Assembly (NCBI RefSeq): GCF_001983175.1
Contig: NZ_MNPW01000002.1
Coordinates: 434,001-498,000, forward strand
Length of the DNA: 64,000 nt
Origin: Pseudomonas cedrina subsp. cedrina
Lineage (GTDB): Bacteria; Pseudomonadota; Gammaproteobacteria; Pseudomonadales; Pseudomonadaceae
Direction: 5' to 3'
Of the stretch, positions 9,250-18,987 are shown piece after piece. Made by a program: the position numbers and the translations under genes. The notes below the pieces were generated by a model, which was not told where the DNA came from, searched no databases, and saw only the letters and a program-made list of their open reading frames with translations. How positions within the stretch are numbered: position 1 is the stretch's first letter; each line of letters starts with the position of its first letter.

Positions 9250-12200
9250 TTACTTCCTGAATGGATAATGTTTTTTTGCACCTTCAATATAGCCTTTTCG
9301 AGGTTTATCGATTGGTCGCAAGTTGAAGTGCGGAGGGTGATCCCCAATGCCATCTACCCTACCGAATTTATGACCAGCCGAGTGGTCTTGAATAAGGATT
9401 TTTGAACCGTCCGATCTTGTGTATTGATAAACCCTTGTGTCGATGGGTATACCGTTGTCATCCAAAATTCTTTTCTCATTTTTGTCCGTCATTTTTTCAA
9501 TAGCATATTGCTTAGTCTTTCCTGTGTCTGGGTCTACTATCATGTCTGGGTTCTGGGCCATTGGTATACCGGCATCTCTTTTCGCTTCTCTGAAGGCTCC
9601 TTTGCGTGAAACATCGGGTGCTTCTGGCTCACTCCATGTTTTACAGGCTGACGGGGATTTTCCTTTCGGCGGGCAGTTGGCGCTCAGCCCTAGCGGATCC
9701 ACCCACCCAGTAGGATTTGGTACGTACTGATAGGCATTGATCCCACCCGCCAACTTCACTGGGTCGGGCGTCAGGTAACGACCAATATCCGGATTGTAGT
9801 AACGATGGCGGTTGTAGTGCAGTCCGCTTTCCTGATCGAAGTGCTGCCCTTGGAAGCGCAGCGGGTTGTCGACTTTTTCTACGTCTAGCTTGGTGATTTC
9901 GCCGTAGGCACGGTAATGCGCGGACCAGACGATTTCGCCATCCGGGGCGGTGAGTTCCTGGGGCGTGCCCAGGTGGTCGAGTTGGTAATGGTAGGGCTTG
10001 GTTCCTTTTGGACCGAAACCTTCCAACAGCGCCAGTGGCCGGAAGCTGTTCGGTTCGTAAAGGTAACTGCGATGCCGCTCCGCATGGTGTTCGGCGATGA
10101 GTTTGTCGCCTTGCCAGAAGAACTCGGTGGTGATGCCATCCACGGTTTTGCTGATTCGGCGGCCAAACGGGTCGTAGCGGTAGCTGGCGGTTTTTCCGTT
10201 GGGTTGGGTGAGGCCGATCAGGCGGTGCTGGCAGTCGTAGCGGTATTCGGTGACGAGTTGTTGGCCTTTGCCGCGTCGTTCGCGGATGAGGTTGCCGAAG
10301 GCGTCGTAGTCGTAATGACGGTCGCCCTGGATCATCAGGCGGTTGCCGGCGACGATGTCGGGGCCGGGGCGGTCTTGCATGAGCAGGTTGCCGGCCGGGT
10401 CGTGGGCGAAGCGTTCCTGTTCACCGTAGGAATGGTCGGCGCGGGTGAGACGGTTGAGTGGGTCGTAGTGGTAGTGGTGTTCGCCTTTGCGGGTGTCGTT
10501 CAGGCGGGTGAGGTTGCCGGATTTGTCGTAGTCGTAATGGCGCTCGTAAAGGTAATGTTCCTGTTGAGTGACGGCGTGGGCATGCAGACGCTGTTGATCG
10601 TCGTAGTGGTAGCGACTGAGCAGTTGGCCTTGTTGGCGTTGGTGTTCCTGGCCTGCCTTGAAGAGATGGGAGGTGAGTACGTCACCATTCAGTTCGACGC
10701 TGGCGAGATGGCCGCCTTTGTCATGATTGAAGGTGAGGCGGTTGTTATCCGGTAGGCGCAGTTTTTGTAACTGGCCGCAGGCGTCGTAGCCGTAGCGCAG
10801 GGTGCCCCAGCCTTGGTGTTCGGCGGTGAGGCGGTTTTGTGGGTCGTATTCGTAGGCCAGGGCCCAGTGGCCGTCGTCGACGCTGAGGAGATTGCCTTGG
10901 CGGTCGTAGGCGTAATCGATGATGTTGCCATCGGGCAGGGTTTTTCTGACGAGGCGCCCGGCATGATCGCGTTCGTAGCGGGTGATTAGCTGACTGCCGT
11001 CGTCGCCGTGTTCGGTTTTTTCCTGCAGGTTGCCGTTGAGGTCGTAGACGTAGGCGGTGCGCTGGCCGTCGAAGCCGATTTCCTGCTGGATCAGACCGTT
11101 GTTGTGGTACTGGACTCGGTAGGTTTCGCCTGTTTCGTTTTCGATTTCGGTCAGCAGTAACCGGGCGTTGTCGTAGCGGTAGTTGACCTGAGTGCCATCG
11201 GCATTGATGCGGCGGCTGATCAGGTGCAGGCCGTCGGCATATTCGTAGCGGGTGACGTGGCCCAGTTCGTCGCGTTCGGAGGTGATTTTTCCGTAAGCGT
11301 TGTAGGTATATTTACGCGTGTCGCCGCTCGGCAGGATGATTTGGACTAATCGCCCAACGTTGTTCCATTCAAATTGCGTGAGCGCGCTGTGTTCATCTTC
11401 GTGCGCAATCTGCCGGCCTAGATCGTCGTAGCGATAGCGCTTTACTCCGCCATTGGGCAACTGCTCTTCCAGCAACTGGCCGCGCGCATTCCACACCAAG
11501 CGATGACAGCTGTGATCCGGGTGCCAGACCTGCGTCAGTTGGCCGTGTTTGTTGTAGGTGTAGTCGGTAGAGTTACCGTCGGGATCGGTCTTGCGTGTAA
11601 CGTCGCCCTGGTCATTACGCTCATATTTCCAAACCGCTTCGCCACGCCGTACGACCCGTACGAAACCATTGTCATGTTCGTAGGAAGTCGGCTCATCATC
11701 CCCTGGAAACAACGCCACCAAACGCCCGGCTTCGTCATACTGATACGCGGTGATTGCCCCGAGCGGGTCCTGCTCAACCGTCAGCCGGCCTTTGTCGTCA
11801 TAAGATTTGAAGTGCTGGGCACCATCCGGATCGACGCGCTGTACCAGGCGCGCCCGATCATCGTGCACATAGACTTCCTGACTGCCATCGGCGTTATGCA
11901 CGACAACGCTGCCGTCATCATTCCAGGCATACCGCGTGTCCATCTGCGAAAAACTCGCCCAATGCCGGACACACCGCGCCGCCTTGCCAGTCCGTTCCCA
12001 CTCCCAATAGAAACTCGCTCCACCAGCCAACCCACGCTCAAGAATGACGTGCTGCTCGTCGTACCGATAAATCTCACTTTCCCCGACAGCATTGGTCGCC
12101 GAAACCAATCGTCCAAGGTCGTCATAGGCGTAGGAAACAATGGTCTGTTTCGTCACCCAGACAAACGGACCGTCGTCGAGCGCTCGCTCAATCTGGTAGT

Positions 12201-13959
12201 CCACCGCGACGATGCGGCCCGACGCATAGCGCAAAAACAACGCCCGCCCGACGCCGTTATCCACCCGCTCAATGCGCCCCAAAAAATCCCGGGAAATGCG
12301 CAACCGGTTGTCATACGCATCGCTGATCGCTGTCAGCACACCGTCGCGAAAGTGGTAGAAGCGCGATGCCTGGGCCAGCACCAGTTCATCCGGCAACGAC
12401 CCTAGATAAATCGCAGCTTCCGCCAGGCTATTGGTAATGGCTGGTCGAGACACCGTGGGCAAGGGCAGGGTGGTCGACCGATTTTCATGGTCGATCCACA
12501 CCACTGAATCCTCCTCAACCACCAGCCGATGCGCCAGTGAGTGACTCCAACCAAACCCCAACCCGCCATCCACTTCCACAGCACTGGTGCGATACAACCG
12601 TGTCCACTCAAACGGCAAAACCCCGTCCAGAGCGCCATCGGTCAGCGTCAGTAATTCCTCCCCGGTGACCATCGACACCGGGCAGCCATTGGTCACGGTT
12701 TTATCCGAAGAATCAGCCGCATCCCCCGCCGGGTTCTTCGCAACCGCAGGCACGTCATCGACATGTTCCTGCCGCACCAACGCCGTCCGCTGGGTCTTGT
12801 TGCGAACCACCGGCACCGGGTTGGAAACCAGCTGATCCCCAGCCTTCAACGGCGCAACCGGCACGGCCCTGATCGGCGTCGCCGCGCTCCCCAGCAACAA
12901 CGGCTTGGCCACCTCCACATGCGGCTCCAACCCAGGCCCCACAAGCTGATCCGCCAACCTCTGCAACCAAGTGCGCACCCACCCGGACTTGATAGGCCCC
13001 AGCGTCTGAACCCCCAGCCGAACCTGCACCCCCATGCCCCGCGTCGCCCAGGCCAGGAACAGATTGATCAGCACCTCGCCGGTGATCTCGCCCAGCAACT
13101 CGTACATCTGCGGCGGCGGCAGCAGGCGTATCCAGGCCACCATGGCTGACAGGTAGATGAACAACAGCGGCTCATCGCTGAGCACCAGCAGGCCTTTGGC
13201 AACGGCGTCCTTGCCCAGCTTCAGCAGTTCATCGAGTTCGGCCTGGGAGAGGTAATGCAGCAGCTTCTCGCTGTTCGCCTTGAGGTCCGCCAGCAGTTCA
13301 TACAGCTGCGTGAGATCGTCCCAAAGGTGGTAGAGCGCCTTGCCAATCCCGGTCGAGAACGCCAACCCTTGCATGGCGCTGCGCTCGAAAGGCGTGGCGT
13401 TGGCAAACTCGTCCCATTGCGGCTTGAAGGTCTTCTTCCATTCCTCGCGCAGGCGCTCGTCCAAACCCGCGATCAGCGACTGATAAGACGCATATAGCGC
13501 CTTGACGTGATTCTTGGAAACGTTGGGATAAAAGGTGATCTGGTATGGCTGATCGCGGGTGCAATCGTTGATGTGAAGAATGCCGCTGGGGCCAATCATT
13601 CGATGGATCGGCGCACCCGTTGGGCTGCCATCCGCGGCAATCGCCTGCAGCATCACCGGCGTGTTGCCGATGGGCACAAACCGCGTGCTTTCGAACATGT
13701 GCACCAGCGTCAGCGCGCCCTGGGCCTTACACACGGCAACGGTGCGACTGGGTTCTTTAGACGACGCGGGAGCGACAAGGGAGACCTCGTCGCCCACCTT
13801 GAACACCTGCTCCACTTCCAGCGCCGAACCCGTCCAGAAACTCTCGGCCCATGCGTCAAAGGTGTTCAGGCACTGGCGCAAGTCACGAAAAACGCTGTCG
13901 ACGTCTGGCTGCGTGGCGTCCATGGGGGACAGGACGAACTTGCCAATCACCGGAATCAA
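9250..13959 (-). CDS. Rhs-family polymorphic toxin with C-terminal nuclease-like tip
   Basis: The 1569-aa protein has three parts. The N-terminal region of about 430 residues is not recognised; it lacks a PAAR motif and has a hydrophobic stretch near residues 265-315. An Rhs/YD-repeat core of about 1000 residues follows, starting at the DUF6531-like LPFEWTRLYRTS and ending at the boundary motif WVDPLGL (near 9685). The 144-residue variable tip is AT-rich and carries a His-rich set, DHSAGHKFG, DHPPHFNLRP and KKHYPF. This resembles HNH/endonuclease-VII-fold toxins. The first in-frame start is TTG 13959; GTG 13950 and ATG 13923 are alternatives, none with a good Shine-Dalgarno. A 14-codon leader overlaps the TTG. 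No VgrG or type VI genes are nearby. Confidence 0.9.
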   Translation of the reverse strand: MIPVIGKFVLSPMDATQPDVDSVFRDLRQCLNTFDAWAESFWTGSALEVEQVFKVGDEVSLVAPASSKEPSRTVAVCKAQGALTLVHMFESTRFVPIGNTPVMLQAIAADGSPTGAPIHRMIGPSGILHINDCTRDQPYQITFYPNVSKNHVKALYASYQSLIAGLDERLREEWKKTFKPQWDEFANATPFERSAMQGLAFSTGIGKALYHLWDDLTQLYELLADLKANSEKLLHYLSQAELDELLKLGKDAVAKGLLVLSDEPLLFIYLSAMVAWIRLLPPPQMYELLGEITGEVLINLFLAWATRGMGVQVRLGVQTLGPIKSGWVRTWLQRLADQLVGPGLEPHVEVAKPLLLGSAATPIRAVPVAPLKAGDQLVSNPVPVVRNKTQRTALVRQEHVDDVPAVAKNPAGDAADSSDKTVTNGCPVSMVTGEELLTLTDGALDGVLPFEWTRLYRTSAVEVDGGLGFGWSHSLAHRLVVEEDSVVWIDHENRSTTLPLPTVSRPAITNSLAEAAIYLGSLPDELVLAQASRFYHFRDGVLTAISDAYDNRLRISRDFLGRIERVDNGVGRALFLRYASGRIVAVDYQIERALDDGPFVWVTKQTIVSYAYDDLGRLVSATNAVGESEIYRYDEQHVILERGLAGGASFYWEWERTGKAARCVRHWASFSQMDTRYAWNDDGSVVVHNADGSQEVYVHDDRARLVQRVDPDGAQHFKSYDDKGRLTVEQDPLGAITAYQYDEAGRLVALFPGDDEPTSYEHDNGFVRVVRRGEAVWKYERNDQGDVTRKTDPDGNSTDYTYNKHGQLTQVWHPDHSCHRLVWNARGQLLEEQLPNGGVKRYRYDDLGRQIAHEDEHSALTQFEWNNVGRLVQIILPSGDTRKYTYNAYGKITSERDELGHVTRYEYADGLHLISRRINADGTQVNYRYDNARLLLTEIENETGETYRVQYHNNGLIQQEIGFDGQRTAYVYDLNGNLQEKTEHGDDGSQLITRYERDHAGRLVRKTLPDGNIIDYAYDRQGNLLSVDDGHWALAYEYDPQNRLTAEHQGWGTLRYGYDACGQLQKLRLPDNNRLTFNHDKGGHLASVELNGDVLTSHLFKAGQEHQRQQGQLLSRYHYDDQQRLHAHAVTQQEHYLYERHYDYDKSGNLTRLNDTRKGEHHYHYDPLNRLTRADHSYGEQERFAHDPAGNLLMQDRPGPDIVAGNRLMIQGDRHYDYDAFGNLIRERRGKGQQLVTEYRYDCQHRLIGLTQPNGKTASYRYDPFGRRISKTVDGITTEFFWQGDKLIAEHHAERHRSYLYEPNSFRPLALLEGFGPKGTKPYHYQLDHLGTPQELTAPDGEIVWSAHYRAYGEITKLDVEKVDNPLRFQGQHFDQESGLHYNRHRYYNPDIGRYLTPDPVKLAGGINAYQYVPNPTGWVDPLGLSANCPPKGKSPSACKTWSEPEAPDVSRKGAFREAKRDAGIPMAQNPDMIVDPDTGKTKQYAIEKMTDKNEKRILDDNGIPIDTRVYQYTRSDGSKILIQDHSAGHKFGRVDGIGDHPPHFNLRPIDKPRKGYIEGAKKHYPFRK

Positions 13960-14000
13960 GAGGCAGCCCCATCGAGCGGGGCATTGATAGAGAAGTGCAT
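13956..14000 (-). CDS. 14-codon leader ORF overlapping the Rhs start
   Basis: An ATG at 14000 is preceded by a strong Shine-Dalgarno GAGGGA at a 6-nt spacing. It encodes MHFSINAPLDGAAS and stops with TGA at 13958-13956. The stop overlaps the Rhs TTG start in the sequence TTGA. The Rhs gene has no good ribosome site of its own, so translational coupling is plausible. Alternatively, this is the true start of the Rhs gene split by one base: an extra G in the GGGG run at 13967-13970 would fuse the two frames. Confidence 0.45.
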   Translation of the reverse strand: MHFSINAPLDGAAS

Positions 14001-14098
14001 CGGCGGTCCCTCGCGCTGATTGATCAGGCGAGAGACTTTGGAGAGGTTGGCGGGGAAAATAAGTCGGCGTTATTCGCCGGAATGTCTAGGACGTTTCG

Positions 14099-14124
14099 CC
14101 AAAACCTCGGGTAAACCGAGGGGT
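14099..14124 (-). terminator. Rho-independent terminator of the chemoreceptor gene
   Basis: A stem AACCTCGG/CCGAGGgGTT with a 5-nt loop is followed, reading the minus strand, by TTTT. It lies about 35 bp after the chemoreceptor stop and separates that gene from the Rhs locus. Confidence 0.7.
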
Positions 14125-14157
14125 TGCAGTAGGCAAAGAATTACAGGTTGAACAGTC

Positions 14158-15639
14158 CTACAGCTTCAACTGCCCAATCGCCTTGCTCAGTTCCCCGGCC
14201 AGGGTGGCCAGTTCGTTGCTGGTGGTCGCCGAGTCCACGGTCTGCTGCACGGTGTTCTCGGTGACGTCGCGAATGCTCACCACCGCGCGGTTCATCTCTT
14301 CGGCGACGTGGCTTTGTTGTTCGGCGGCGACGGCGATCTGGGTGTTGCTTTCGCGCATCTGCGCCACGGCGCCGGTGATTTCGATGAGTGCTGCGCCGGC
14401 CTCCTGGGCCTGCTGTACGCAGTCGTCAGCCTTGAACGAGCTTTCCTGCATGAAGTCCACCGCGTCGCGGGTGCCGGCTTGCAGCGCCGAGACCATGCGG
14501 GTGATTTCGTCGGTGGAGCTTTGCACGCGCTTGGCCAGGTTGCGCACCTCGTCCGCGACCACGGCAAAGCCACGGCCCATTTCGCCGGCGCGGGCAGCTT
14601 CGATGGCGGCGTTGAGGGCGAGCAGGTTGGTCTGCTCGGCGATGCTGTGAATCACGCTGACCACGCCGTTGATTTTCTGGCTGTCTTCGGCGAGTTTCTG
14701 GATCATTCCCGCGGTTTGTTGTACGCCGGTGGACAAGCCTGCAATCGAGCGCTGTACACGGCTGACCACTTCCTGGCCGCTGCCGGCGAGGGTGTCGGCG
14801 GTCTGCGACAGGTCGCGGGTGGCGCCGGCGTGCTGCGCGATGTGGTGGACGGTGGCGGTCATCTCGTTGATGGCGGTGGCGGCCTGGTCGGTTTCGCTTT
14901 GCTGGCCGAGCATGCCGTGCCGCACCTCGTTCATGCTGCTGGCCAACCGCGCGGCGCCTTCATCGAGTTGCTTGGCGGTGCGCGCAACCGTGTTGACCAC
15001 GCGCTGGTAGCCGGCTTGCATGGCATTGAAGGCGCTGGCCATCTGGCCGACTTCATCTTTGCAGGCCAATGGCACGCGCGCCGACAGATCGCCGGTTTTC
15101 TCCACGTGCAGCATCACGTCCTTAAGGGTGTTGAGCTGGCTGAGCAGGAAGCGGATCAGCAGTTGCGAGGCCCCCAGCATCGCCAGCATCAGGATCAATA
15201 CCGCCACGGCGTAGTTGGCGAAGCGTTCGCCGAACACTTGGCTCAGGCTTGGCGCATAGGCAAGGACGGCGACGTACTGGCCGTCAGTGCGGGCGATGAC
15301 TTCAGCGCCCATCAGCGGGTTTTCGCCGAACACCGGCATGTGGTTGAGTTCGACCCAACCGAGGGTGCTGCCCAGGACTGACAGATCCTGTTCAGCCAAC
15401 TGTGGGACTTGGCCGCGCTTGAACGTCAGCCAGTGCTCGCCCTTGGGCAGTGCTTCGCCGGCCGGCCATGCGCCGAGCAAATGGGCTTGCGCCTGGGCCG
15501 AGGTCCGGGATGCATCGCTGCGCGCCTGTTGTTCAAGCTGCACCGCGTAGAGCACCAGCAGCAGGGTGGTGATGAAAGCGACCGCGTTGACGGCCCAGAA
15601 TTTGTACTTCAGCGAGATATTGCTAAGCCAGGCACCCAT
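14158..15639 (-). CDS. Methyl-accepting chemotaxis protein
   Basis: This is a transmembrane chemoreceptor that signals through CheA/CheW. The 493-aa protein has an N-terminal membrane helix at about residues 12-35 and a short periplasmic sensor of about 120 residues. A second helix at about 160-185, a HAMP domain and a long cytoplasmic coiled coil with the hairpin tip [19 protein letters not shown] follow. The sensor is too small for a double Cache domain, and the ligand is unknown. I chose ATG 15639 (MGAWLSN); an upstream ATG at 15726 is in frame but would add a cysteine-rich tail. The order chemoreceptor, tatD, mltF2 matches PA2867-PA2865 of P. aeruginosa. Confidence 0.93.
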   Translation of the reverse strand: MGAWLSNISLKYKFWAVNAVAFITTLLLVLYAVQLEQQARSDASRTSAQAQAHLLGAWPAGEALPKGEHWLTFKRGQVPQLAEQDLSVLGSTLGWVELNHMPVFGENPLMGAEVIARTDGQYVAVLAYAPSLSQVFGERFANYAVAVLILMLAMLGASQLLIRFLLSQLNTLKDVMLHVEKTGDLSARVPLACKDEVGQMASAFNAMQAGYQRVVNTVARTAKQLDEGAARLASSMNEVRHGMLGQQSETDQAATAINEMTATVHHIAQHAGATRDLSQTADTLAGSGQEVVSRVQRSIAGLSTGVQQTAGMIQKLAEDSQKINGVVSVIHSIAEQTNLLALNAAIEAARAGEMGRGFAVVADEVRNLAKRVQSSTDEITRMVSALQAGTRDAVDFMQESSFKADDCVQQAQEAGAALIEITGAVAQMRESNTQIAVAAEQQSHVAEEMNRAVVSIRDVTENTVQQTVDSATTSNELATLAGELSKAIGQLKL

Positions 15640-15735
15640 GGAAGGTTTTCTCTGATAGCGGAAACAGCATTGGCAAGGTGCCATTATTGTGCCGCTATCG
15701 ATAAAACCGGTTTTGACATGGGTCAATGCGCCGCA

Positions 15736-16542
15736 TTAATCCACCACGGGCAACCCAAAAAACGCGCGGGCGCAGGCGGTACTGTGGCTGGCCAGGTCTT
15801 CCACGCTTTCGTTGCGATGCAGGGCGACTTCGCGCAGTACTTCCGCCAGATAAGCGGGTTCGTTGCGACCATTTTTCGGCTTGGGACGCAGGGTGCGCGG
15901 CAGCAGGTAAGGCGCGTCGCTTTCCAGCATCAGGCGGCCGCGGGGAATTTCCCTGACCAGTGGGTGCAGGTGTGTCCCACGGCGCTCGTCGCAGATCCAG
16001 CCGGTGATGCCGATGTGCAGGTCGAGGTCGAGGTAACTGAACAGCGCCGCTTGTTCGCCGGTGAAGCAGTGCACCACGGCGGCGGTGAGGTGGTCGCGGT
16101 AGTCCTTGAGGATGTCCAGCAGGCGTTCGTTGGCGTCACGCTCATGGAGGAACACCGGCAGTTTCAGCTCGACGGCCAGGGCCAAGTGTTGCTCCAGGAC
16201 TTTTTCCTGCTGCGGGCGCGGTGAAAAATCCCGATTGAAATCCAGCCCGCATTCGCCGACTGCGCGTACGCGGCTCTCGTTGAGCAGACTGCGCAAGCGC
16301 TGGGCGCTGTCGCCGTTCCAGTCGCTGGCGGAGTGAGGGTGGATGCCGGCGGTGCTGAACAGGCGCTGGCCGCTTTCATCCAGTTTTACGCACAGCTCCA
16401 GGGCCTGTTCGCTGCCCTCGACGCTGGTGCCGGTGAGCACCAATTGCTGCACGCCGGCAGCATAGGCACGGTCGAGCACGGCCTGGTGCTTTTCGTCGAA
16501 ACTGGGGTTGGTCAGGTTGACGCCGATATCAATGAGTTGCAT
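15736..16542 (-). CDS. tatD: TatD family metal-dependent hydrolase
   Basis: TatD is a cytoplasmic TIM-barrel metallo-DNase, with 3'-5' exonuclease activity reported for the E. coli protein. The 268-aa length is normal. The N-terminal [13 protein letters not shown] replaces the HxH of YcfH-type members and is typical of true TatD. Further metal ligands fit [14 protein letters not shown], the His in [16 protein letters not shown] and [11 protein letters not shown]. The gene lies downstream of the chemoreceptor on the opposite side of the mltF2 promoter region. Confidence 0.93.
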   Translation of the reverse strand: MQLIDIGVNLTNPSFDEKHQAVLDRAYAAGVQQLVLTGTSVEGSEQALELCVKLDESGQRLFSTAGIHPHSASDWNGDSAQRLRSLLNESRVRAVGECGLDFNRDFSPRPQQEKVLEQHLALAVELKLPVFLHERDANERLLDILKDYRDHLTAAVVHCFTGEQAALFSYLDLDLHIGITGWICDERRGTHLHPLVREIPRGRLMLESDAPYLLPRTLRPKPKNGRNEPAYLAEVLREVALHRNESVEDLASHSTACARAFFGLPVVD

Positions 16543-16778
16543 GGTGCTATCTCCGCCTGCGGCCGGAAAGCATATCAGAGCTGTAGATTTATAAGAAAAA
16601 CGAAGAACTACAATGAGTTATAGCTGTCTTTGAACGTCGCCAGTGACATTGTGGTTGGCCGAACGCCTTGCCCTGTGCCACCGTTGCGCGCAAAGCCTGC
16701 GCATAAAGCGCTCTGTTTCTGACGTCCACCGCCTCGTTTTTCGCGACGGCGCTGGCCAGTATTCTTTCCGGAGAGCGG
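16543..16778. other. Divergent intergenic region, tatD / mltF2
   Basis: These 236 bp between two divergent genes should hold both promoters. The tatD-proximal part is AT-rich (around 16580-16625). I see no gene and no clearly matched sigma-70 box pair. Confidence 0.4.
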
Positions 16779-18200
16779 ATGATCCGACCCTCGGCGTTGC
16801 TTATGTTGTGCCTGACGTTACTGCTGCCCATGGCTGCGGTGGCGCGTCTGGACGGGCCGCTGGAAGTGACCAAGCCCGGCAAGGTCCGCGACTTGGCTGA
16901 GATTCGCGCCAGCCGCACCTTGCGTGTGTTGGTCAACCAGAGCCGCAACAGTTCCGGCGAAGTCCAGGGCCAGGCCATCGGCGTCGAGTACCACCGCCTG
17001 CGCGCCTTCGAGCAGTACCTCAATGGCCATGCCCGCGATGGTCGGGACATCAACCTCAAGATCATTCCCAAGGCCAAGGACCAATTGCTCGGCGCGCTGG
17101 CCCGTGGCGAAGGCGACCTGGTGGCGCCCGGTGAACTGCTCGATGTGAAGGCCGCGCACAAGATCAGCGCCAGCGACCCGATTGCCAGCGGCGTGCCGCT
17201 GTGGCTGGTGGGGGTGAAGGGCGAGCGGCGGTTTACCAAGTTGGAGCAACTGTCCGGACGCACCCTGGCGTTGACCACCGGCAGCGCGGCGGCGGATGCC
17301 ATCAGCCAGGTCAACCAGAAACTGGCGCTGCACAAGCAGCCACCGATCAAGGTGGAATGGGTGGACCCGACCCTGGCCGTGGAAGACGTGCTGGAGATGG
17401 TCCAGGCCGGTATTTACCACCTGACCATTGTCGAAAAGCCGATTGCCGAGCGCTGGTCGAAAATCCTGCCCAAGTTGCGCTTCGATAAACAAGTGGTGAT
17501 CAGCGAACCGGGCGACGAGTATTGGTTCGTGCGCCAGGATGCCTCGATGCTGAGGGCGAGCATTGATCGGTTCCTCAAGACCTATCGAACCCCTTCCGAT
17601 CAGGATGTGGCGTTCCAGCGTATCTACCGTCGCTTGTACCAAGTGCGTAACCCGCTGGCACGCATTGACCGCCAGCGCCTGGAAAAACTGCGTCCGGTGT
17701 TGCAAAAGCACGCCCGCGAGCAGGGCATGGACTGGTTGAACCTGGCGGCACTGGCGTTCAAGGAGTCGGCGCTTGATCCGGGGGCGCGCAGTAGCGGGGG
17801 GCCAACCGGCCTGATGCAGATCACCCCCTCGGCAGCGCAGCGTGTGGGTGTCAACAATATCGAAAACCTCGACAGCAATGTGCAAGCGGGGGCGCGCTAC
17901 CTGGCACTGATCCGTCGCAAGTTCTTCGCCAGCCCCAAGCTCAACGAGCGCGAGCGCATGGCGTTTGTGCTGGCGGCCTACAACATGGGGCCGGAGCGGG
18001 TGCAGGGCATGCGCACCGAAGCCAAGCGTCGGGGGTTGAACCCCAACCAGTGGTTTTTCCAGGTTGAACGCATCGCCATGGAGCAGGTTGGCATGGGCGG
18101 CGTCAGCTATGTGAACAGTGTCAACAAGTACTACTTGGCGTTCGATCGGGAGCGGGAGTCCCTTGAGCCGCCTGCGACGAAAATTGCCTTAGTTAAATAA
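16779..18200 (+). CDS. mltF2: Membrane-bound lytic transglycosylase, MltF2-like
   Basis: This enzyme cleaves peptidoglycan glycan strands. The 473-aa protein has a signal peptide (residues 1-22, LLMLCLTLLLPMAAVA). A periplasmic solute-binding-protein-like domain covers about 40-290. An SLT lytic transglycosylase domain from about 310 contains the catalytic Glu in AFKESALDPGA, then GPTGLMQITP and AYNMGPERV. This matches MltF architecture. P. aeruginosa has a second MltF, MltF2 (PA2865), next to tatD, so context favours that name. The ATG at 16779 gives a good signal peptide and follows a CCGGAGAG-like Shine-Dalgarno. Confidence 0.88.
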   Translation: MIRPSALLMLCLTLLLPMAAVARLDGPLEVTKPGKVRDLAEIRASRTLRVLVNQSRNSSGEVQGQAIGVEYHRLRAFEQYLNGHARDGRDINLKIIPKAKDQLLGALARGEGDLVAPGELLDVKAAHKISASDPIASGVPLWLVGVKGERRFTKLEQLSGRTLALTTGSAAADAISQVNQKLALHKQPPIKVEWVDPTLAVEDVLEMVQAGIYHLTIVEKPIAERWSKILPKLRFDKQVVISEPGDEYWFVRQDASMLRASIDRFLKTYRTPSDQDVAFQRIYRRLYQVRNPLARIDRQRLEKLRPVLQKHAREQGMDWLNLAALAFKESALDPGARSSGGPTGLMQITPSAAQRVGVNNIENLDSNVQAGARYLALIRRKFFASPKLNERERMAFVLAAYNMGPERVQGMRTEAKRRGLNPNQWFFQVERIAMEQVGMGGVSYVNSVNKYYLAFDRERESLEPPATKIALVK

Positions 18201-18204
18201 TCGA

Positions 18205-18234
18205 ATTAGTCGATACTAATCAGGTATTTTTTCG
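18205..18234 (+). terminator. Possible weak terminator after mltF2
   Basis: The hairpin ATTAGT-CGAT-ACTAAT is followed by caggtattttttc, starting 5 bp after the mltF2 stop. The stem is short and AT-rich, so it may be weak. Confidence 0.4.
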
Positions 18235-18303
18235 GCTTTTATCATTGCTTAATCTGATTAATATAGCGGCCAACCAACCCCTACTTTGAAAAGGATTATC
18301 TCC

Positions 18304-18738
18304 ATGAGCCCACTGATCAAAAGCGTCCTGTCCACCCGTGCCGGTTATGGCCTGACCATTCTGCGCATCGTGGTCGGCATCATTTTCGCCGCCCACGGTT
18401 CGCAGAAACTCTTCGGCTGGTTTGGCGGCTATGGCCTGGCGGGCACTGCCCAGTGGATGGAAAGCATCGGCCTCGCGCCGGGTACCCTGATGGCGCTGTT
18501 GTCGGGCGGTACCGAGTTCTTCGCCGGCCTGGCCTTGATCATCGGCCTGCTGGTTCGCCCTGCGGCATTGGGCTTGACGATCCTGTCGCTGGTGGCGATC
18601 TTTTCGGTGCACATCCATAACGGTCTGTTCATGGCCAACAACGGTTATGAGTTCGCCCTGGCCTTGCTCGGTGGCTCGCTCGCAGTGCTGCTGGAAGGTG
18701 CCGGCAAACTGTCCGCCGACCGCGCCATCGCCCACTGA
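18304..18738 (+). CDS. DoxX family membrane protein
   Basis: The 144-aa inner-membrane protein has four hydrophobic helices and the DoxX features RIVVGIIFAAHGSQKLFGWF near the N terminus and GGTEFFAGLALIIGLLVRPAA. DoxX proteins are linked to redox and thiol stress in some bacteria, but the biochemical role here is not known. ATG 18304 has AAGGA upstream; an in-frame TTG at 18286 is less likely. A strong terminator follows. Confidence 0.85.
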   Translation: MSPLIKSVLSTRAGYGLTILRIVVGIIFAAHGSQKLFGWFGGYGLAGTAQWMESIGLAPGTLMALLSGGTEFFAGLALIIGLLVRPAALGLTILSLVAIFSVHIHNGLFMANNGYEFALALLGGSLAVLLEGAGKLSADRAIAH

Positions 18739-18759
18739 CGCGCTGCCACACCCTGAATC

Positions 18760-18783
18760 GGCCCGCCTTGCGCGGGCCTTTTC
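18760..18783 (+). terminator. Rho-independent terminator after doxX
   Basis: GGCCCGC-cttgc-GCGGGCC followed by TTTT, about 20 bp after the DoxX stop. Confidence 0.85.
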
Positions 18784-18987
18784 GTTGCTCGGGATTCTTG
18801 ACACCGCCCCACAGGCTTCTCTAGGATGCCGCTCATGCGCCGATTTAAACAGCTAATTGCGGGGCGCCATGGGTGATCGTTATCGGTCCCGACAGAAGCA
18901 TGCTCCATGCTTCGAAATTCCGCTAAAGCGCTGGTTCGGTGTTGCCTCTCACCTGCCCGCAGACTTTTGAGGCAGAGATACGACACG

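Noticed and set aside
9250..13959. Rhs gene as a pseudogene
   Set aside because: The frame is continuous over 1569 codons with an intact core, boundary motif and immunity gene. Only the start is uncertain.
16818..17885. 355-codon minus-strand open frame
   Set aside because: It is antisense to the lytic transglycosylase gene and has no family resemblance.
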